From NCBI RefSeq assembly GCF_016744625.1, contig NZ_JADGDZ010000002.1:1-64000 (forward strand): a stretch of 64,000 nucleotides of DNA, written 5' to 3'. Each line of letters begins with the position of its first letter. The first letter of the stretch is position 1. The translations under genes were made by a program, and so were the position numbers. This stretch comes from Winogradskyella sp. Its GTDB lineage: Bacteria > Bacteroidota > Bacteroidia > Flavobacteriales > Flavobacteriaceae. The notes below the pieces were generated by a model. It was not told the origin of the DNA. It saw only the letters and a list, made by a program, of their open reading frames with translations, and did no database searches. Shown piece by piece: positions 20,888 through 31,443 of the stretch.

Positions 20888-20907
20888 CTTAAGATTTGCT
20901 TAAGATA
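20888..20907. promoter_or_regulatory. Candidate regulator box upstream of the response regulator gene
   Basis: CTTAAGATTTGCTTAAGATA; same 11-bp direct repeat as 18586-18605. Confidence 0.6.
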
Positions 20908-21260
20908 TAATTTATTGGTTACATATCTTCATTAGAAGTAGAAGATGGTTTGAAGAAAAATAGTGAAATTTAATACAAGTAGCACATTGCAATTCATACT
21001 CCATTTAAGAAGGTAATTTAATCGTTGGACTAAACCAAGCCTCATCTGAGTTGACTGCTGCGAACTTATTAGAAATATTGGGGTGAAAATTGAAACTCTA
21101 AATTAAAGAGAAACAATATATGTGCTTACTTGGATCATTTTTTTGTCAAAACATAAATAGCCAAAATATTATATATTGAACTTAAACGAGAAATAATCAA
21201 ACTTTTACTTATTTCATAATCAAATGATTAACAAAAATCTAAAATTTACAATAAAGCTAA

Positions 21261-21293
21261 AAAGCTCTTTAAACAATTAGTTTAAAGAGCTTT
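21261..21293 (-). terminator. Strong hairpin downstream of P-type ATPase gene
   Basis: AAAGCTCTTTAAAC-AATTA-GTTTAAAGAGCTTT, 14-bp perfect stem. Confidence 0.7.
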
Positions 21294-21304
21294 ACATAAT
21301 GTTC

Positions 21305-21372
21305 GTGAACTCAACGGGACAGAGTTCGAACTTTTTGAAGAGTGATATTTCTTTAACACTCTCAAAATCAAT
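21305..21372. repeat. Copy B of the 68-bp intergenic repeat (see 5290-5357)
   Basis: gtgaactcaacgggacagagttcgaactttttga...; 53/68 identical to copy A. Confidence 0.75.
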
Positions 21373-21403
21373 GCTTATTGAAAATACTATTAGATTGTAA
21401 TGT

Positions 21404-23371
21404 TTACTCCCACTTCATTTTCTGCAATCGAACAGCATTGAGAATAGCCAGCAATGCTACACCTACATCTGCAAAGACTGCTTCCCACATTGTGGCGAGA
21501 CCTCCAGCGCCTAATATTAATACAATAACTTTCACGCCAAAGGCAAGTATGATATTTTGCCAAACAACCCGACGTGTAGAACGGCCTATTTTTATCGCTC
21601 TTGAGATTTTACTGGGTTGATCTGTTTGTATAATAACATCTGAGGTTTCAATAGCCACATCGCTACCAAGACCGCCCATCGCGATTCCTACATCACTAGC
21701 CGCAAGTACAGGCGCATCATTAATACCATCACCTATAAAAGCCACCTTAGTATCTGGTTGCTGTTTTAATTTTTCCACCTCATTGAGTTTGTCTTCTGGA
21801 AGCATTCCACCTTTTGCCCAGTCGATGCCTAATTCTTTTGCTACTTCTTGAGTGATAGAATCCTTATCTCCAGAAAGCATAATAATCTTATCGATTCCTG
21901 CTGCCCTTATTTCTTTGATCGCTTGATGCGCATCGTCTTTCAATTCATCGGCGATTGTTACATAACCTGCAAATGCGCCATCTATACCTACCATCACTAT
22001 AGACTCAACAATGTTGTCTGTTTCTGCTGGAACTTCTATCTGATGTGCTGTCATCAATGCTTTGTTCCCAACTAAGACTGTTTTTCCATTTACGCTACCT
22101 TTCAAACCTTTACCTGCAATTTCAGAAACGTCTGTAGCATTATAATCTGCTCCTTCAGCCTTATATTCCATAATGGCTATTGCTATTGGATGCGTGGATT
22201 GCTCTTCCATTGCCATTAGGTATTTCATAAATTCTGCTTTCGCGAAAGCGGAACCAGTAACAATTTCTTTAATCTTAAATACTGCTTTAGTGACCGTTCC
22301 CGTCTTATCCATCACTACGGTATTAACTTGAGTCATTGCATCGAGAAAGGACGCACCCTTAAAAAGAATACCATTACGTGAAGCAGCTCCCAAACCACCG
22401 AAATAACCTAGCGGTATCGAGATAACCAAAGCACAAGGACACGAAATCACGAGGAATATCAATGCACGATATAACCAATCTCTAAACACATAATCATCTA
22501 CAAAAAAGTAAGGAAGAAACGTCAGGCTGATGGCAAGGAATACAACGATAGGCGTATAAATCCGCGCAAATTTTCTAATGAACAATTCCGTTTTTGATTT
22601 TCTAGCAGTTGCGTTTTGCACCATATCGAGAATACGTGCAATGGAACTGTCCTTAAATTCTTTTGTTGTTTCAACTTCAATAACTCCATCGAGATTAATA
22701 CTTCCAGCAAAAACGGTATCGCCTTTAGCAATAGTATCAGGTTTGCTTTCGCCTGTCAAGGCAGCAGTATTAAAAGAACCCTTTTCAGAAAGCAGAATAC
22801 CATCAAGCGGAACTTTTTCGCCTACACGTACCTGTATCTTTTCGCCAATTTCAACTGTCTCGGGATTTACTGAAACATAATCGCCATCACGATAAACTAA
22901 TGCCTCATTTGGTCTTACATCGAGTAAGGCTTTTATATTTCCTTTCGCACGGTTAACGGCCGCATTTTGGAAGAGTTCGCCCACAGCATAAAACAGCATT
23001 ACGGCAACACCTTCGGGATATTCGCCAATGGCAAATGCACCTAAAGTGGCTATGGACATTAAGAAGAATTCCGTAAAAAAATCACCATTTTTGACACTCT
23101 TCCAACCTTCCTTAATTACAGGGAATCCCACAGGTATATAGGCTACCGTGTACCACACTATGCGAATCCATCCTTTGAAGAAAAGAAACGCATCAAAGTA
23201 ATCAATAGCAATTCCGGCTATCAGCATCACAAAGCTGAAAATTGCCGGTAGATAGGTTCTAAAATTTGAAATTTCTTCAGGGCTGCTATGGTTATGGCCA
23301 TCATCGTGTCTGTGCTCACCTTGATGTTCTTTCGCTTCTAAGTCACGTAAGTTTACTTTTTTCTTTTTCAT
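21404..23371 (-). CDS. Heavy-metal translocating P-type ATPase (Zn/Cd/Co type)
   Basis: SCPCALVISIP, DKTGTVTK, GDGINDAPVLA; His-rich N-terminus HQGEHRHDDGHNH. Confidence 0.85.
   Translation of the reverse strand: MKKKKVNLRDLEAKEHQGEHRHDDGHNHSSPEEISNFRTYLPAIFSFVMLIAGIAIDYFDAFLFFKGWIRIVWYTVAYIPVGFPVIKEGWKSVKNGDFFTEFFLMSIATLGAFAIGEYPEGVAVMLFYAVGELFQNAAVNRAKGNIKALLDVRPNEALVYRDGDYVSVNPETVEIGEKIQVRVGEKVPLDGILLSEKGSFNTAALTGESKPDTIAKGDTVFAGSINLDGVIEVETTKEFKDSSIARILDMVQNATARKSKTELFIRKFARIYTPIVVFLAISLTFLPYFFVDDYVFRDWLYRALIFLVISCPCALVISIPLGYFGGLGAASRNGILFKGASFLDAMTQVNTVVMDKTGTVTKAVFKIKEIVTGSAFAKAEFMKYLMAMEEQSTHPIAIAIMEYKAEGADYNATDVSEIAGKGLKGSVNGKTVLVGNKALMTAHQIEVPAETDNIVESIVMVGIDGAFAGYVTIADELKDDAHQAIKEIRAAGIDKIIMLSGDKDSITQEVAKELGIDWAKGGMLPEDKLNEVEKLKQQPDTKVAFIGDGINDAPVLAASDVGIAMGGLGSDVAIETSDVIIQTDQPSKISRAIKIGRSTRRVVWQNIILAFGVKVIVLILGAGGLATMWEAVFADVGVALLAILNAVRLQKMKWE
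22236..22249. repeat. Palindrome GCTTTCGCGAAAGC (AFAKA, P-type ATPase)
   Basis: Exact. Confidence 0.95.
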
Positions 23372-23404
23372 ATGTTCTAATCAAGTTTGATATCATTTTA
23401 AAAA

Positions 23405-24202
23405 CTACTTCGATAATTTCAATATTCTCAATGCACCGCGCATTACAAAAGTGAAAACGATGCCGCCAATCACTAAATCGGGCCATTTACTATTCAGAAA
23501 ATAAACCAGCACCCCAGCTACTATAACACCACCATTAACAATAATATCATTGGATGTAAAAATGGCACTTGCCTGCATATGAGCCTCTTGACTCTTTGCC
23601 TTGTTGATGAGCCAGAGCGATATCAAATTACCTGCCAATGCGAAAATTGAAACGATAATCATCCATTGAAACAAGGGTGTTTCGGTATTGCTAAAAAACC
23701 TTCTCAAGACCTCTGCAAACCCAAGTGTTGCCAATGCCATCTGAAAGTATCCGCTGTATTTCGCAACCTTCTTTTTTCTTGAAATGGCACCGCCTACCGC
23801 AAATAGGCTTAATGCATATACGATGGAATCTGCCAGCATATCTAATGAGTCTGCCACAAGACCCATCGAAGAAGAAATCCAACCGGTGGTCATTTCGATA
23901 ACGAAAAAGCCAAAGTTGATGCCCAAGACCCACCATAGGATTCTTTTTTGTTTGGATTGGTCTTCCATTACGGGTGGTTCGGCTTCTGTGGTTCCTTCTA
24001 AGGAATCCCCAAGTTTTAAGCTGGCTATAGACGTTTTTATCGCCTTGACGTCGTCCACGTGATATACTTCCAATTTTCTGTTTGGAATATCAAAATCCAA
24101 GTGTTTTACTTGAGCATAAGACTCTAACTTCATCCGAATCATCTGCTCTTCTGAAGGGCAGTCCATTTTAGTTATTATAAAAGTGCTTTTTTTCAAAATC
24201 AA
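23405..24202 (-). CDS. CDF-like cation transporter with N-terminal HMA-like domain
   Basis: TKMDCPSEEQMIR metal-binding-like N-terminus then CDF TM core (DSLDMLADSIVYALSL). Confidence 0.75.
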   Translation of the reverse strand: MILKKSTFIITKMDCPSEEQMIRMKLESYAQVKHLDFDIPNRKLEVYHVDDVKAIKTSIASLKLGDSLEGTTEAEPPVMEDQSKQKRILWWVLGINFGFFVIEMTTGWISSSMGLVADSLDMLADSIVYALSLFAVGGAISRKKKVAKYSGYFQMALATLGFAEVLRRFFSNTETPLFQWMIIVSIFALAGNLISLWLINKAKSQEAHMQASAIFTSNDIIVNGGVIVAGVLVYFLNSKWPDLVIGGIVFTFVMRGALRILKLSK

Positions 24203-24223
24203 TCTAATTTGTTCGTTTGTTTA

Positions 24224-24646
24224 TTAAAGTAAATTACTGCTGCATTTTTCGCATATTCCCGTAACCACGAGATTAACATCCTCTGCCAAATATCCATCTG
24301 GCAAATTGATATGCGGGATTTTTTGTTCCGTTAAACAAACTGTTTCGTCACAGTTAGTGCAATGAAAATGTAAATGCAAATCCTGTTCTATTTCACAATT
24401 ACAGCCTTCTTCACAAAGTGCGTATTTAGAGATTCCAGTTCCGTCATCTATGTGATGCACCACGTTTTTTTCTTCAAACGTTTTTAGGGTTCGGTACAAT
24501 GTGGTTCTATCCGATTTTGCGAAAGCATTCTCAATATCAGTCAGGGCGATGGCGGCATCCCTATCGGCCATATACTTATAAATCAAGATGCGCATTGCGG
24601 TGGGACGCACGTTATGGTCATTTAATGTTTTTTCAATTTCAGTCAT
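24224..24646 (-). CDS. Fur-family transcriptional regulator
   Basis: RTTLYRTLKTFEEKNVVHHI; HLHFHCTNCDETVCL; CEKC. Start placed at MTEIEKTLNDHNVRPTAMR. Confidence 0.8.
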   Translation of the reverse strand: MTEIEKTLNDHNVRPTAMRILIYKYMADRDAAIALTDIENAFAKSDRTTLYRTLKTFEEKNVVHHIDDGTGISKYALCEEGCNCEIEQDLHLHFHCTNCDETVCLTEQKIPHINLPDGYLAEDVNLVVTGICEKCSSNLL

Positions 24647-25280
24647 TTTGTGCGGTGTTATAATTGATATTTTTAGCTTTATTGTAGGCTTCATAGCCTT
24701 CTTTTGCAGCGTACGGAACGATAAGTAATGCCGCCACAGGATCTGCCCACCACCAGCCTAACCAGTTGACCAATAGCAATCCTATAAGTACGACCACGGT
24801 TTGGTATAAGCAAATAAAGGTGTCTTTAGCATCAGCCAGCAAGGCTGGACTGTCTAATTTCTTTCCATACTTTCTTTTGAAATAGATCAGGATAGGATTT
24901 ACAACCAGGGAAACCAATAATATAATCAGTCCCATCGTGCTCCAGTTTGCGGTTTCTTTATTTATAAGCTTTGTAATGGAATCGTAGGAAATGAAAATAC
25001 AGATGAGCGTAAAGGAAACTGCAATTACGATTAACGTGATTTTTTGTCTTCGTTTTACTTTTTCTTCATCGATACCTTTAATCTCGCCGTGTAGTCGCCA
25101 GCCTAATGTTCCCGCACTAACCACTTCAATCGTGCTGTCCAATCCCCAACCTATCAGAGCCGAACTATTTGCCGTAAATCCAGCAATAAGCGAGACCGCA
25201 ACTTCAATAACATCGTAGATGACGTTCCAAATCTGTAAGGTTCTTGCTACTTTTAAGTTTTTCTTTCTTTTTTCTTTCAT
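24639..25280 (-). CDS. CDF-like cation transporter
   Basis: ALIGWGLDSTIEV and LLADAKDTFICL motifs, TM segments. Confidence 0.75.
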   Translation of the reverse strand: MKEKRKKNLKVARTLQIWNVIYDVIEVAVSLIAGFTANSSALIGWGLDSTIEVVSAGTLGWRLHGEIKGIDEEKVKRRQKITLIVIAVSFTLICIFISYDSITKLINKETANWSTMGLIILLVSLVVNPILIYFKRKYGKKLDSPALLADAKDTFICLYQTVVVLIGLLLVNWLGWWWADPVAALLIVPYAAKEGYEAYNKAKNINYNTAQND

Positions 25281-25286
25281 TCCATT

Positions 25287-26516
25287 TTAATCATCGTCAC
25301 CAAGTTCCCCTTTTTTCATCTCTCCCATAAGGTAATAGGCATTATTAAAGGCAAAATGAGTATTTGGGTCTGGGGTTTCAAAAAAACGTATGGCTATCCA
25401 GTCACCATCCTTCTCGCCCGTAGTGACTTCTACTGGTATAAAACTCCAAGTGTTGCCTTCCCTTTGCGCTTTAAACACATAATCCCTACCACCTTCTGTA
25501 ATAATGGCACTTTCTGGTAATGCGGTTTCAGCGGTTTCATCGTTATCAACTTCAATCCTACCTTTAATGTACATTCCTGGGATAAGACCACCACCTTTGT
25601 TCTCAATTTCTGCGTGTACGTGCACCGCTTTGGGATCTTGCTCGAAGGTTTTTCCTACTGAATAAATTTCGGCAACGAGTTCCGTTCCTGGTCTTGATTG
25701 AACGCTAAATCGTACTTGTTGACCTTTTTTTACCCTATCAACATCTTTTTCGAAAACCATTAAATCTGCGTGTACGTGGTCTGTATCTACTATTTCCATT
25801 AGGTTGGTCTGTGGCTCCACATATTGTCCAGTTTTTATAAAAACTTTTTCTACAACCCCTGCAATGGGACTGCGCAATGCAACACGCTGGTAGATAGTGC
25901 CATTGCGCACGCCATTCACATTGATGTTGTACTGTCGCAATTGTGCTTCCAGCCCGTTTACCATTGCGGTAGATGACTGATAGTCTGCCGTTGCCTTTTG
26001 GAAATTCATACCAGATGCCACACCAGCTTCATAAAGCCTTTTTTGACGTTCGTATTCTTGTTTTAAAAACCGACTGTTGCTGTGTGCATTTAAGTAATCG
26101 CTCTGTATCTGTATGATGCTGGGATGTGAGAGATAGGCGACCGCTTGATTTTTTTTCACTTCATCACCTTCTATTACTTCTATGGATGCCACATTTGCTC
26201 CTGTTATGGCGGTAATGGATGCTTCGTTTTGTGGTGGTACTTCCAGCGTGCCATTTGCTTCTACATAACCGCTCATATAACGTTGTGAGAGCGTGTCAAT
26301 TTCCATCTGTAAGGCTTCAAACTGCTGTGCCGTGAGCATTACTTCCTTAGCTTCGCCTTCCATATTATCTTCTTCATCTTCCCCTTCAGAGTGATTTTCT
26401 TCTGTTTCAGAATGGGTGGCTTCATCGTGGCCATCTTCAGTTTTTGACTCGCCACAGCTGAATAATGTCAATGCCATAAGCATTGTGGTAATCGGTATAT
26501 ATTTTAATTTTTTCAT
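25287..26516 (-). CDS. RND efflux periplasmic adaptor (CzcB-like), His/Glu-rich N-terminus
   Basis: Lipobox FSC, DGHDEATHSETEENHSEGEDEE, HlyD-type motifs. Confidence 0.8.
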   Translation of the reverse strand: MKKLKYIPITTMLMALTLFSCGESKTEDGHDEATHSETEENHSEGEDEEDNMEGEAKEVMLTAQQFEALQMEIDTLSQRYMSGYVEANGTLEVPPQNEASITAITGANVASIEVIEGDEVKKNQAVAYLSHPSIIQIQSDYLNAHSNSRFLKQEYERQKRLYEAGVASGMNFQKATADYQSSTAMVNGLEAQLRQYNINVNGVRNGTIYQRVALRSPIAGVVEKVFIKTGQYVEPQTNLMEIVDTDHVHADLMVFEKDVDRVKKGQQVRFSVQSRPGTELVAEIYSVGKTFEQDPKAVHVHAEIENKGGGLIPGMYIKGRIEVDNDETAETALPESAIITEGGRDYVFKAQREGNTWSFIPVEVTTGEKDGDWIAIRFFETPDPNTHFAFNNAYYLMGEMKKGELGDDD

Positions 26517-26522
26517 CTTTTT

Positions 26523-29500
26523 TTAGTTTTGGAAATATTGTAGTTTAAACAAGGCTTCTAAATAATTATCGAGTGCGTCCAGCGCATCCATTTCGGTCTG
26601 TATGGCATCACGTATAATTTGCGTGAATGCTGCATAATCAAGCGCACCTTCTTTGTAGGCGAGCAATGCGCCTTTGCGCTGGTCTATGGCAAGTGGCAGA
26701 GCTTCGGTTTTATAGAAAAACCAAGTATCTCGCCATCGTGTATAATTTTGCTGTGCTTGTGTATATTGGGATTGCAGCTCGCGTTGTTTGAATGCGGCAT
26801 TGGTTTCTGCAATCTGTGCATCCAGTTTAGCAGCTTTTGCGCGGCTGCGGTCTGGGCCAGAAAACAGCGGTATGGAAATCCCTGCCTGATAGGTGTAGAA
26901 ACCACTATCGCCATTTACACGTTGCAGGCCACCTTGCAGATTGAATTTGGGCAACAAATTTGCTCTTGCTGCATCATAGCTTGCCTGTGCTTCGTCTATA
27001 CGCTTTCGCGAAAGCGATAACTCGGGATGTTCATCCAATGTATCATCAGTCTCTAACACCGAAATTTCGGTAGCTTCAAATTCATCAGCTACGGTGTACA
27101 TCGTATCTGGTGTCAACCAAAGATTGAGTTTTTGTAATGCGATTAAATAATCTGTTTCTGCCTGCTGAAACCTGTTGGTTATCTGTAACGCTTGATTGCG
27201 CGCAGCAGCATATTCCAGTCTCGAAATGGCTTCGACTTCAAAATTGAGTTCTACAGATTGTGCAAATTGACCATAAATGCTGTCCAGTTCTCGATAAAGA
27301 ACAAATTTCTTCTTTGCCTGAAAAGCTTCTGACCAGGCTTTTTTGACTTCCAGTTCTATCTGGATTTCAGATAGGTCAAAAGCTGTTTCGGCTAACTGGA
27401 TGCGTTGTTGTTGCAAGCGTTTTTTGGCACCTATTCCCAATAGATCAATATTTTGTTGACCGATACCTATCAAGGTATAAATGCCCTGACCATCTGCCAC
27501 TTCTTCGCCACCTGTAAATACTTTAGTATTACCGAAGTCATAGGCATTGCCCGTGAGTGCGCTCTGTCTTTCTATTTCGAGTTGGCTCGTCTTGAGTGCT
27601 GGATAATTCTCTTTAGCAATTTCTACAGCCCGAGATAAGGTAATGGGTGTAATGCTATCCTGAACAATGAGGTCTGGCACAGGTGCTTGTGTTTGTTGCC
27701 CTTTCCCTTCGACTGCGCTCTGGGCAGGCGCGAAAGCGGTACCACCTAACATAAAACCAAGTATTAAAATCGTGGCCAATGCTTGCGGATTAAACGAACC
27801 AATCTTGTTCTGGTCTTTGCGCTCACGTCGCTTTTCTATAAAGGTATAGAGCACGGGAAGTACGATCAACGTGAGTAGGGTGGCCGTAAGCATCCCACCA
27901 ATAACTACCGTAGCGAGCGGTTGTTGCACCTCTGCACCGGCTGATGTGGAAAATGCCATTGGTAAAAACCCAAAAATATCTGTGGTGGCCGTGAGCATAA
28001 TGGGACGAATACGTTCTTTAGTCCCTTGAAATATTCTATCCTTTATACTTATCACACCTTCTTCTTTTAAGGAATTAAATCGGTTTATAAGTACCAGTCC
28101 GTTAAGAACTGCAACACCAAATAGCACAATAAAGCCGACACCTGCCGAAATACTAAATGGCATATCCCGCAACCATAGGGCAAACACACCACCGATGGCC
28201 GCCAAGGGAATCGCTATGTAAATCATTAGCGATTGTGAAAAGGATTTTAAGGCAAAGTACAGCAGTATAAATATTAAAAACAGGGCGATGGGCACAACGA
28301 TTATCAAACGATCCTTTGCGCTTTGTAGATTTTCAAACTCGCCACCATAGGTAATATAATAGCCTGATGGCAAGTCCAGTTCTTCATCTAATTTTTGCTG
28401 AATATCTTTTACTACAGACTCCACATCCCTGCCTCTTGCATTTACACCTACGTAGGTTCTTCTATACGTATTGTCACGTGAAATTTGCATAGGTCCAGGG
28501 ACGTATTCAATTTCGGCTATTTCGATAATGGGTATCTGATTGCCATCCTTAAGATCGATATACATATTGCGTAGGTCATCGATACTTTTTCTATGGCTTT
28601 CATCAAATCGTACCACGAGATCAAATCGTTTCTCGCCTTCAAAAATTACTCCTGCAGTTCCGCCAGCGAATGCGGTACTTATGTAATCATTTACTTTTTG
28701 AATATCCAGTCCATATTGCGCCATTTTATCACGCTTATATTTTACGGTCATCTGTGGTAATCCTGCAGTTCGTTCTGCACTCACATCACCAGCGCCAGGA
28801 ACGGTCTGTATAATCGCTGCCATTTCCTGAACCTTTTGTGATAACACATCTAAATCTTCGCCATACAGCTTTACCGCAATATCTTCTCTTACACCTTCTA
28901 ACAGCTCGTTAAATCGTAACTCTACTGGTTGGGTAAAAACTAAATTTACACCCACGAGTTCTTCATCTAATTTGTCTCTAATGGCATCTATCAAACCTTC
29001 TTTAGTAGTAGCTGTTGTCCACTCGTCCATATCCTTGTTTAGGATGATGTACATATCTGCAATATCCATAGGCATAGGATCTGTAGGAATATCTGCAACA
29101 CCTATACGAGCTGTGACTGTTTTAATTTCAGAGAAATTTTCTAATAGGATAGTTTCTATTTTCTTGGAAACTTCAATAGATTCGGATAATGAACTTCCTG
29201 GTCTAATGAGCGCTTGCATTGCTAGATCTCCTTCATCAAGCTGGGGCACAAATTCTCCACCCATATTAGAAAAGATAAAACCAGCAATAAGAAGTAATAC
29301 GGTAGCAGCTGATAAAACAATAAGTTTTAGTTTAAGGGCTCCCTTTAATAATGGCATATATGCACTATGAATAGCACCTATAATTTTATCGCTTATTTTT
29401 TCGAGCCAACGCTCGAACCTGCCGAACCAGTTTTTGGTATTTTGTACTGGTTTCATAAAAAGCGCTGCCATCATAGGCACATACGTGAGACACAAGATGA

Positions 29501-30968
29501 TGGCACCTATCATTGCAAAGCCAAAGGTGTATGCCATAGGTTTAAACATTTTACCTTCTACACCAGTTAGAAAAAGTATAGGCGTAAAAACGATGAGGAT
29601 AATTATCTGTCCAAAAAAAGCGGAACCCATCATCGTGCTTCCTGCATCATAAGCCACTTTATCCATCACGCCTTGATTGAATTTTAGCTTGCCAGACCTA
29701 ATCCGTTTTTGGATCTCATAAACCGTTCCTTCTATAATAATTACCGCACCATCTATGATAATCCCAAAATCAATAGCTCCCAAGCTCATTAAGTTTGCCC
29801 ATACATTAAACTGCTTCATCAGGATAAAGGCAAAAAGTAAGGACAATGGTATGGTCGTGGCTGTTATGATTCCACCTCTTAAACTACCCAGCAATAACAC
29901 AAGGGCAAAAATCACTATTAGAGCACCTTCCAGTAAATTAGTTTTAACCGTATCTGTAGTTCTGGCAATAAGCTCACTACGATCAATGATAGGGGCGATC
30001 GTTAAACCTTCTGGCAGGGATTTTTCAATTTCTGCCATACGATCCTTTACATTTTGAATAACTGCATTAGGATTAGAACCCTTGAGCATCATAATCATAC
30101 CGCCCACGGCTTCCTTACCGTCTTGGGTAAATGCACCATAACGTACCTGACTCCCAAAATGGACACGCGTTGCTACATCTCCAATTGTTATGGGAATGTT
30201 GCCTTCGTTGATAATCGAGATATTCTTGATGTCTTCCAAAGAGCGAATAAGACCTTCGCCTCTTATGAAGTTTGACATTTTATTTTTCTCAATATAGGCA
30301 CCACCTGTATTGACATTGTTCATAGCAAGAGCGTCATACACTTGTGAAATGCTGATGCCCATACTATTTAACTTCTCTGGATCGACGGCAACTTCGTACT
30401 GCTTAATGCTACCACCATATGAGTTAACTTCTACCACACCTTCCAGTAAAGTAAGTTGTCGTTTGATAACCCAGTCCTGGATGGTACGCAGTTCCATAGG
30501 CGAATATCTGTTTTCAAATCCTTTCCCTGGCTGAATGGTGTATTCATAAATTTGACCTAATCCTGTGGAAATGGGACCCATAGATGGACTTCCAAATTTT
30601 TCAGGTATAGATTCTCCAAGTTCGTTGAGTTTTTCCCCTACCAGTTGTCTAGGAAGATAAGTCCCCATATCGTCCTCAAAAACGATGGTTACTACAGAGA
30701 GTCCGAAACGTGAGATAGATCTTATTTCGGTAACGCCCGGTAAATTACCCATAGATAATTCTACAGGATAGGTCACGAACTGTTCAATATCTTCCGTTCC
30801 CAGATTGGGCGATTGCGTGATGACTTGCACTTGATTATTGGTAATATCTGGCACAGACCCAAGATTTACCGTTGCCATTGACCAGATACCGACACCTACA
30901 AGAGTCAAGGTAAACAAGCCAATAATAAATTTGTTATTGATTGAAAAATCAATGATTCTGTTAATCAT
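26523..30968 (-). CDS. CusA/CzcA heavy-metal RND transporter fused to a TolC-family domain
   Basis: RND motifs; C-terminal TolC-like region after a signal-like segment ALATILILGFMLGGTAFAPAQSA. Confidence 0.85.
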   Translation of the reverse strand: MINRIIDFSINNKFIIGLFTLTLVGVGIWSMATVNLGSVPDITNNQVQVITQSPNLGTEDIEQFVTYPVELSMGNLPGVTEIRSISRFGLSVVTIVFEDDMGTYLPRQLVGEKLNELGESIPEKFGSPSMGPISTGLGQIYEYTIQPGKGFENRYSPMELRTIQDWVIKRQLTLLEGVVEVNSYGGSIKQYEVAVDPEKLNSMGISISQVYDALAMNNVNTGGAYIEKNKMSNFIRGEGLIRSLEDIKNISIINEGNIPITIGDVATRVHFGSQVRYGAFTQDGKEAVGGMIMMLKGSNPNAVIQNVKDRMAEIEKSLPEGLTIAPIIDRSELIARTTDTVKTNLLEGALIVIFALVLLLGSLRGGIITATTIPLSLLFAFILMKQFNVWANLMSLGAIDFGIIIDGAVIIIEGTVYEIQKRIRSGKLKFNQGVMDKVAYDAGSTMMGSAFFGQIIILIVFTPILFLTGVEGKMFKPMAYTFGFAMIGAIILCLTYVPMMAALFMKPVQNTKNWFGRFERWLEKISDKIIGAIHSAYMPLLKGALKLKLIVLSAATVLLLIAGFIFSNMGGEFVPQLDEGDLAMQALIRPGSSLSESIEVSKKIETILLENFSEIKTVTARIGVADIPTDPMPMDIADMYIILNKDMDEWTTATTKEGLIDAIRDKLDEELVGVNLVFTQPVELRFNELLEGVREDIAVKLYGEDLDVLSQKVQEMAAIIQTVPGAGDVSAERTAGLPQMTVKYKRDKMAQYGLDIQKVNDYISTAFAGGTAGVIFEGEKRFDLVVRFDESHRKSIDDLRNMYIDLKDGNQIPIIEIAEIEYVPGPMQISRDNTYRRTYVGVNARGRDVESVVKDIQQKLDEELDLPSGYYITYGGEFENLQSAKDRLIIVVPIALFLIFILLYFALKSFSQSLMIYIAIPLAAIGGVFALWLRDMPFSISAGVGFIVLFGVAVLNGLVLINRFNSLKEEGVISIKDRIFQGTKERIRPIMLTATTDIFGFLPMAFSTSAGAEVQQPLATVVIGGMLTATLLTLIVLPVLYTFIEKRRERKDQNKIGSFNPQALATILILGFMLGGTAFAPAQSAVEGKGQQTQAPVPDLIVQDSITPITLSRAVEIAKENYPALKTSQLEIERQSALTGNAYDFGNTKVFTGGEEVADGQGIYTLIGIGQQNIDLLGIGAKKRLQQQRIQLAETAFDLSEIQIELEVKKAWSEAFQAKKKFVLYRELDSIYGQFAQSVELNFEVEAISRLEYAAARNQALQITNRFQQAETDYLIALQKLNLWLTPDTMYTVADEFEATEISVLETDDTLDEHPELSLSRKRIDEAQASYDAARANLLPKFNLQGGLQRVNGDSGFYTYQAGISIPLFSGPDRSRAKAAKLDAQIAETNAAFKQRELQSQYTQAQQNYTRWRDTWFFYKTEALPLAIDQRKGALLAYKEGALDYAAFTQIIRDAIQTEMDALDALDNYLEALFKLQYFQN
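27002..27015. repeat. Palindrome GCTTTCGCGAAAGC (16-mer form; LSRKR frame)
   Basis: Exact. Confidence 0.95.
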
Positions 30969-31087
30969 AGATTAATGTATTAATTCAGTTAAAAAACGAG
31001 TTTGCGTTTTCGCGTAGCAAAAACATAGTTGAGCATTCCCATTAGGAAAACTTCAAAAAAGGATATAGTTATCCTATGAAAACTGAA

Positions 31088-31396
31088 TTATGCCCGAGGT
31101 GGCTGAAAAAGGGAATGGGGAATATCTTTGCCAAGGTCATCGAAATGGGCAAAGAATTCTTGAGGAATAGCAGGCTGTAGCGGTTGAAATGCAACAAGCC
31201 CAAAATTTATCGTGTGAACGTGACAACAATGGCATTGGCAAAAAGGCGAGCATAACTCACAGTCTTGGTCGTGGTCGCCATCAATATCGATTACTGTAAC
31301 TACTTGGGTATCATCAGCTCTATTTGCCGCATCGCTACAAGGCACTACATTGAGTGCCAAGAAATAAAACGATAAAATGATTGCTACAACTTTCAC
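31088..31396 (-). CDS. Small secreted Cys/His-rich protein (DUF6660-like)
   Basis: Signal peptide plus CELCSPFCQCHCCHVH. Confidence 0.6.
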   Translation of the reverse strand: MKVVAIILSFYFLALNVVPCSDAANRADDTQVVTVIDIDGDHDQDCELCSPFCQCHCCHVHTINFGLVAFQPLQPAIPQEFFAHFDDLGKDIPHSLFQPPRA

Positions 31397-31443
31397 AATG
31401 CAAAGATAAAATTTTTTTGGTGCAACTGTGTTGCAAATGATTT

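Noticed and set aside
21305-21372. tRNA gene suggested by GTTCGAAC T-arm-like sequence
   Set aside because: No acceptor, D or anticodon stem found around either repeat copy.
31001-31040. Imperfect palindrome GTTTGCGTTTTCGCGTAGCAAAAAC
   Set aside because: Poor stem and not a match to the GCTTTCGCGAAAGC word; no support for function.
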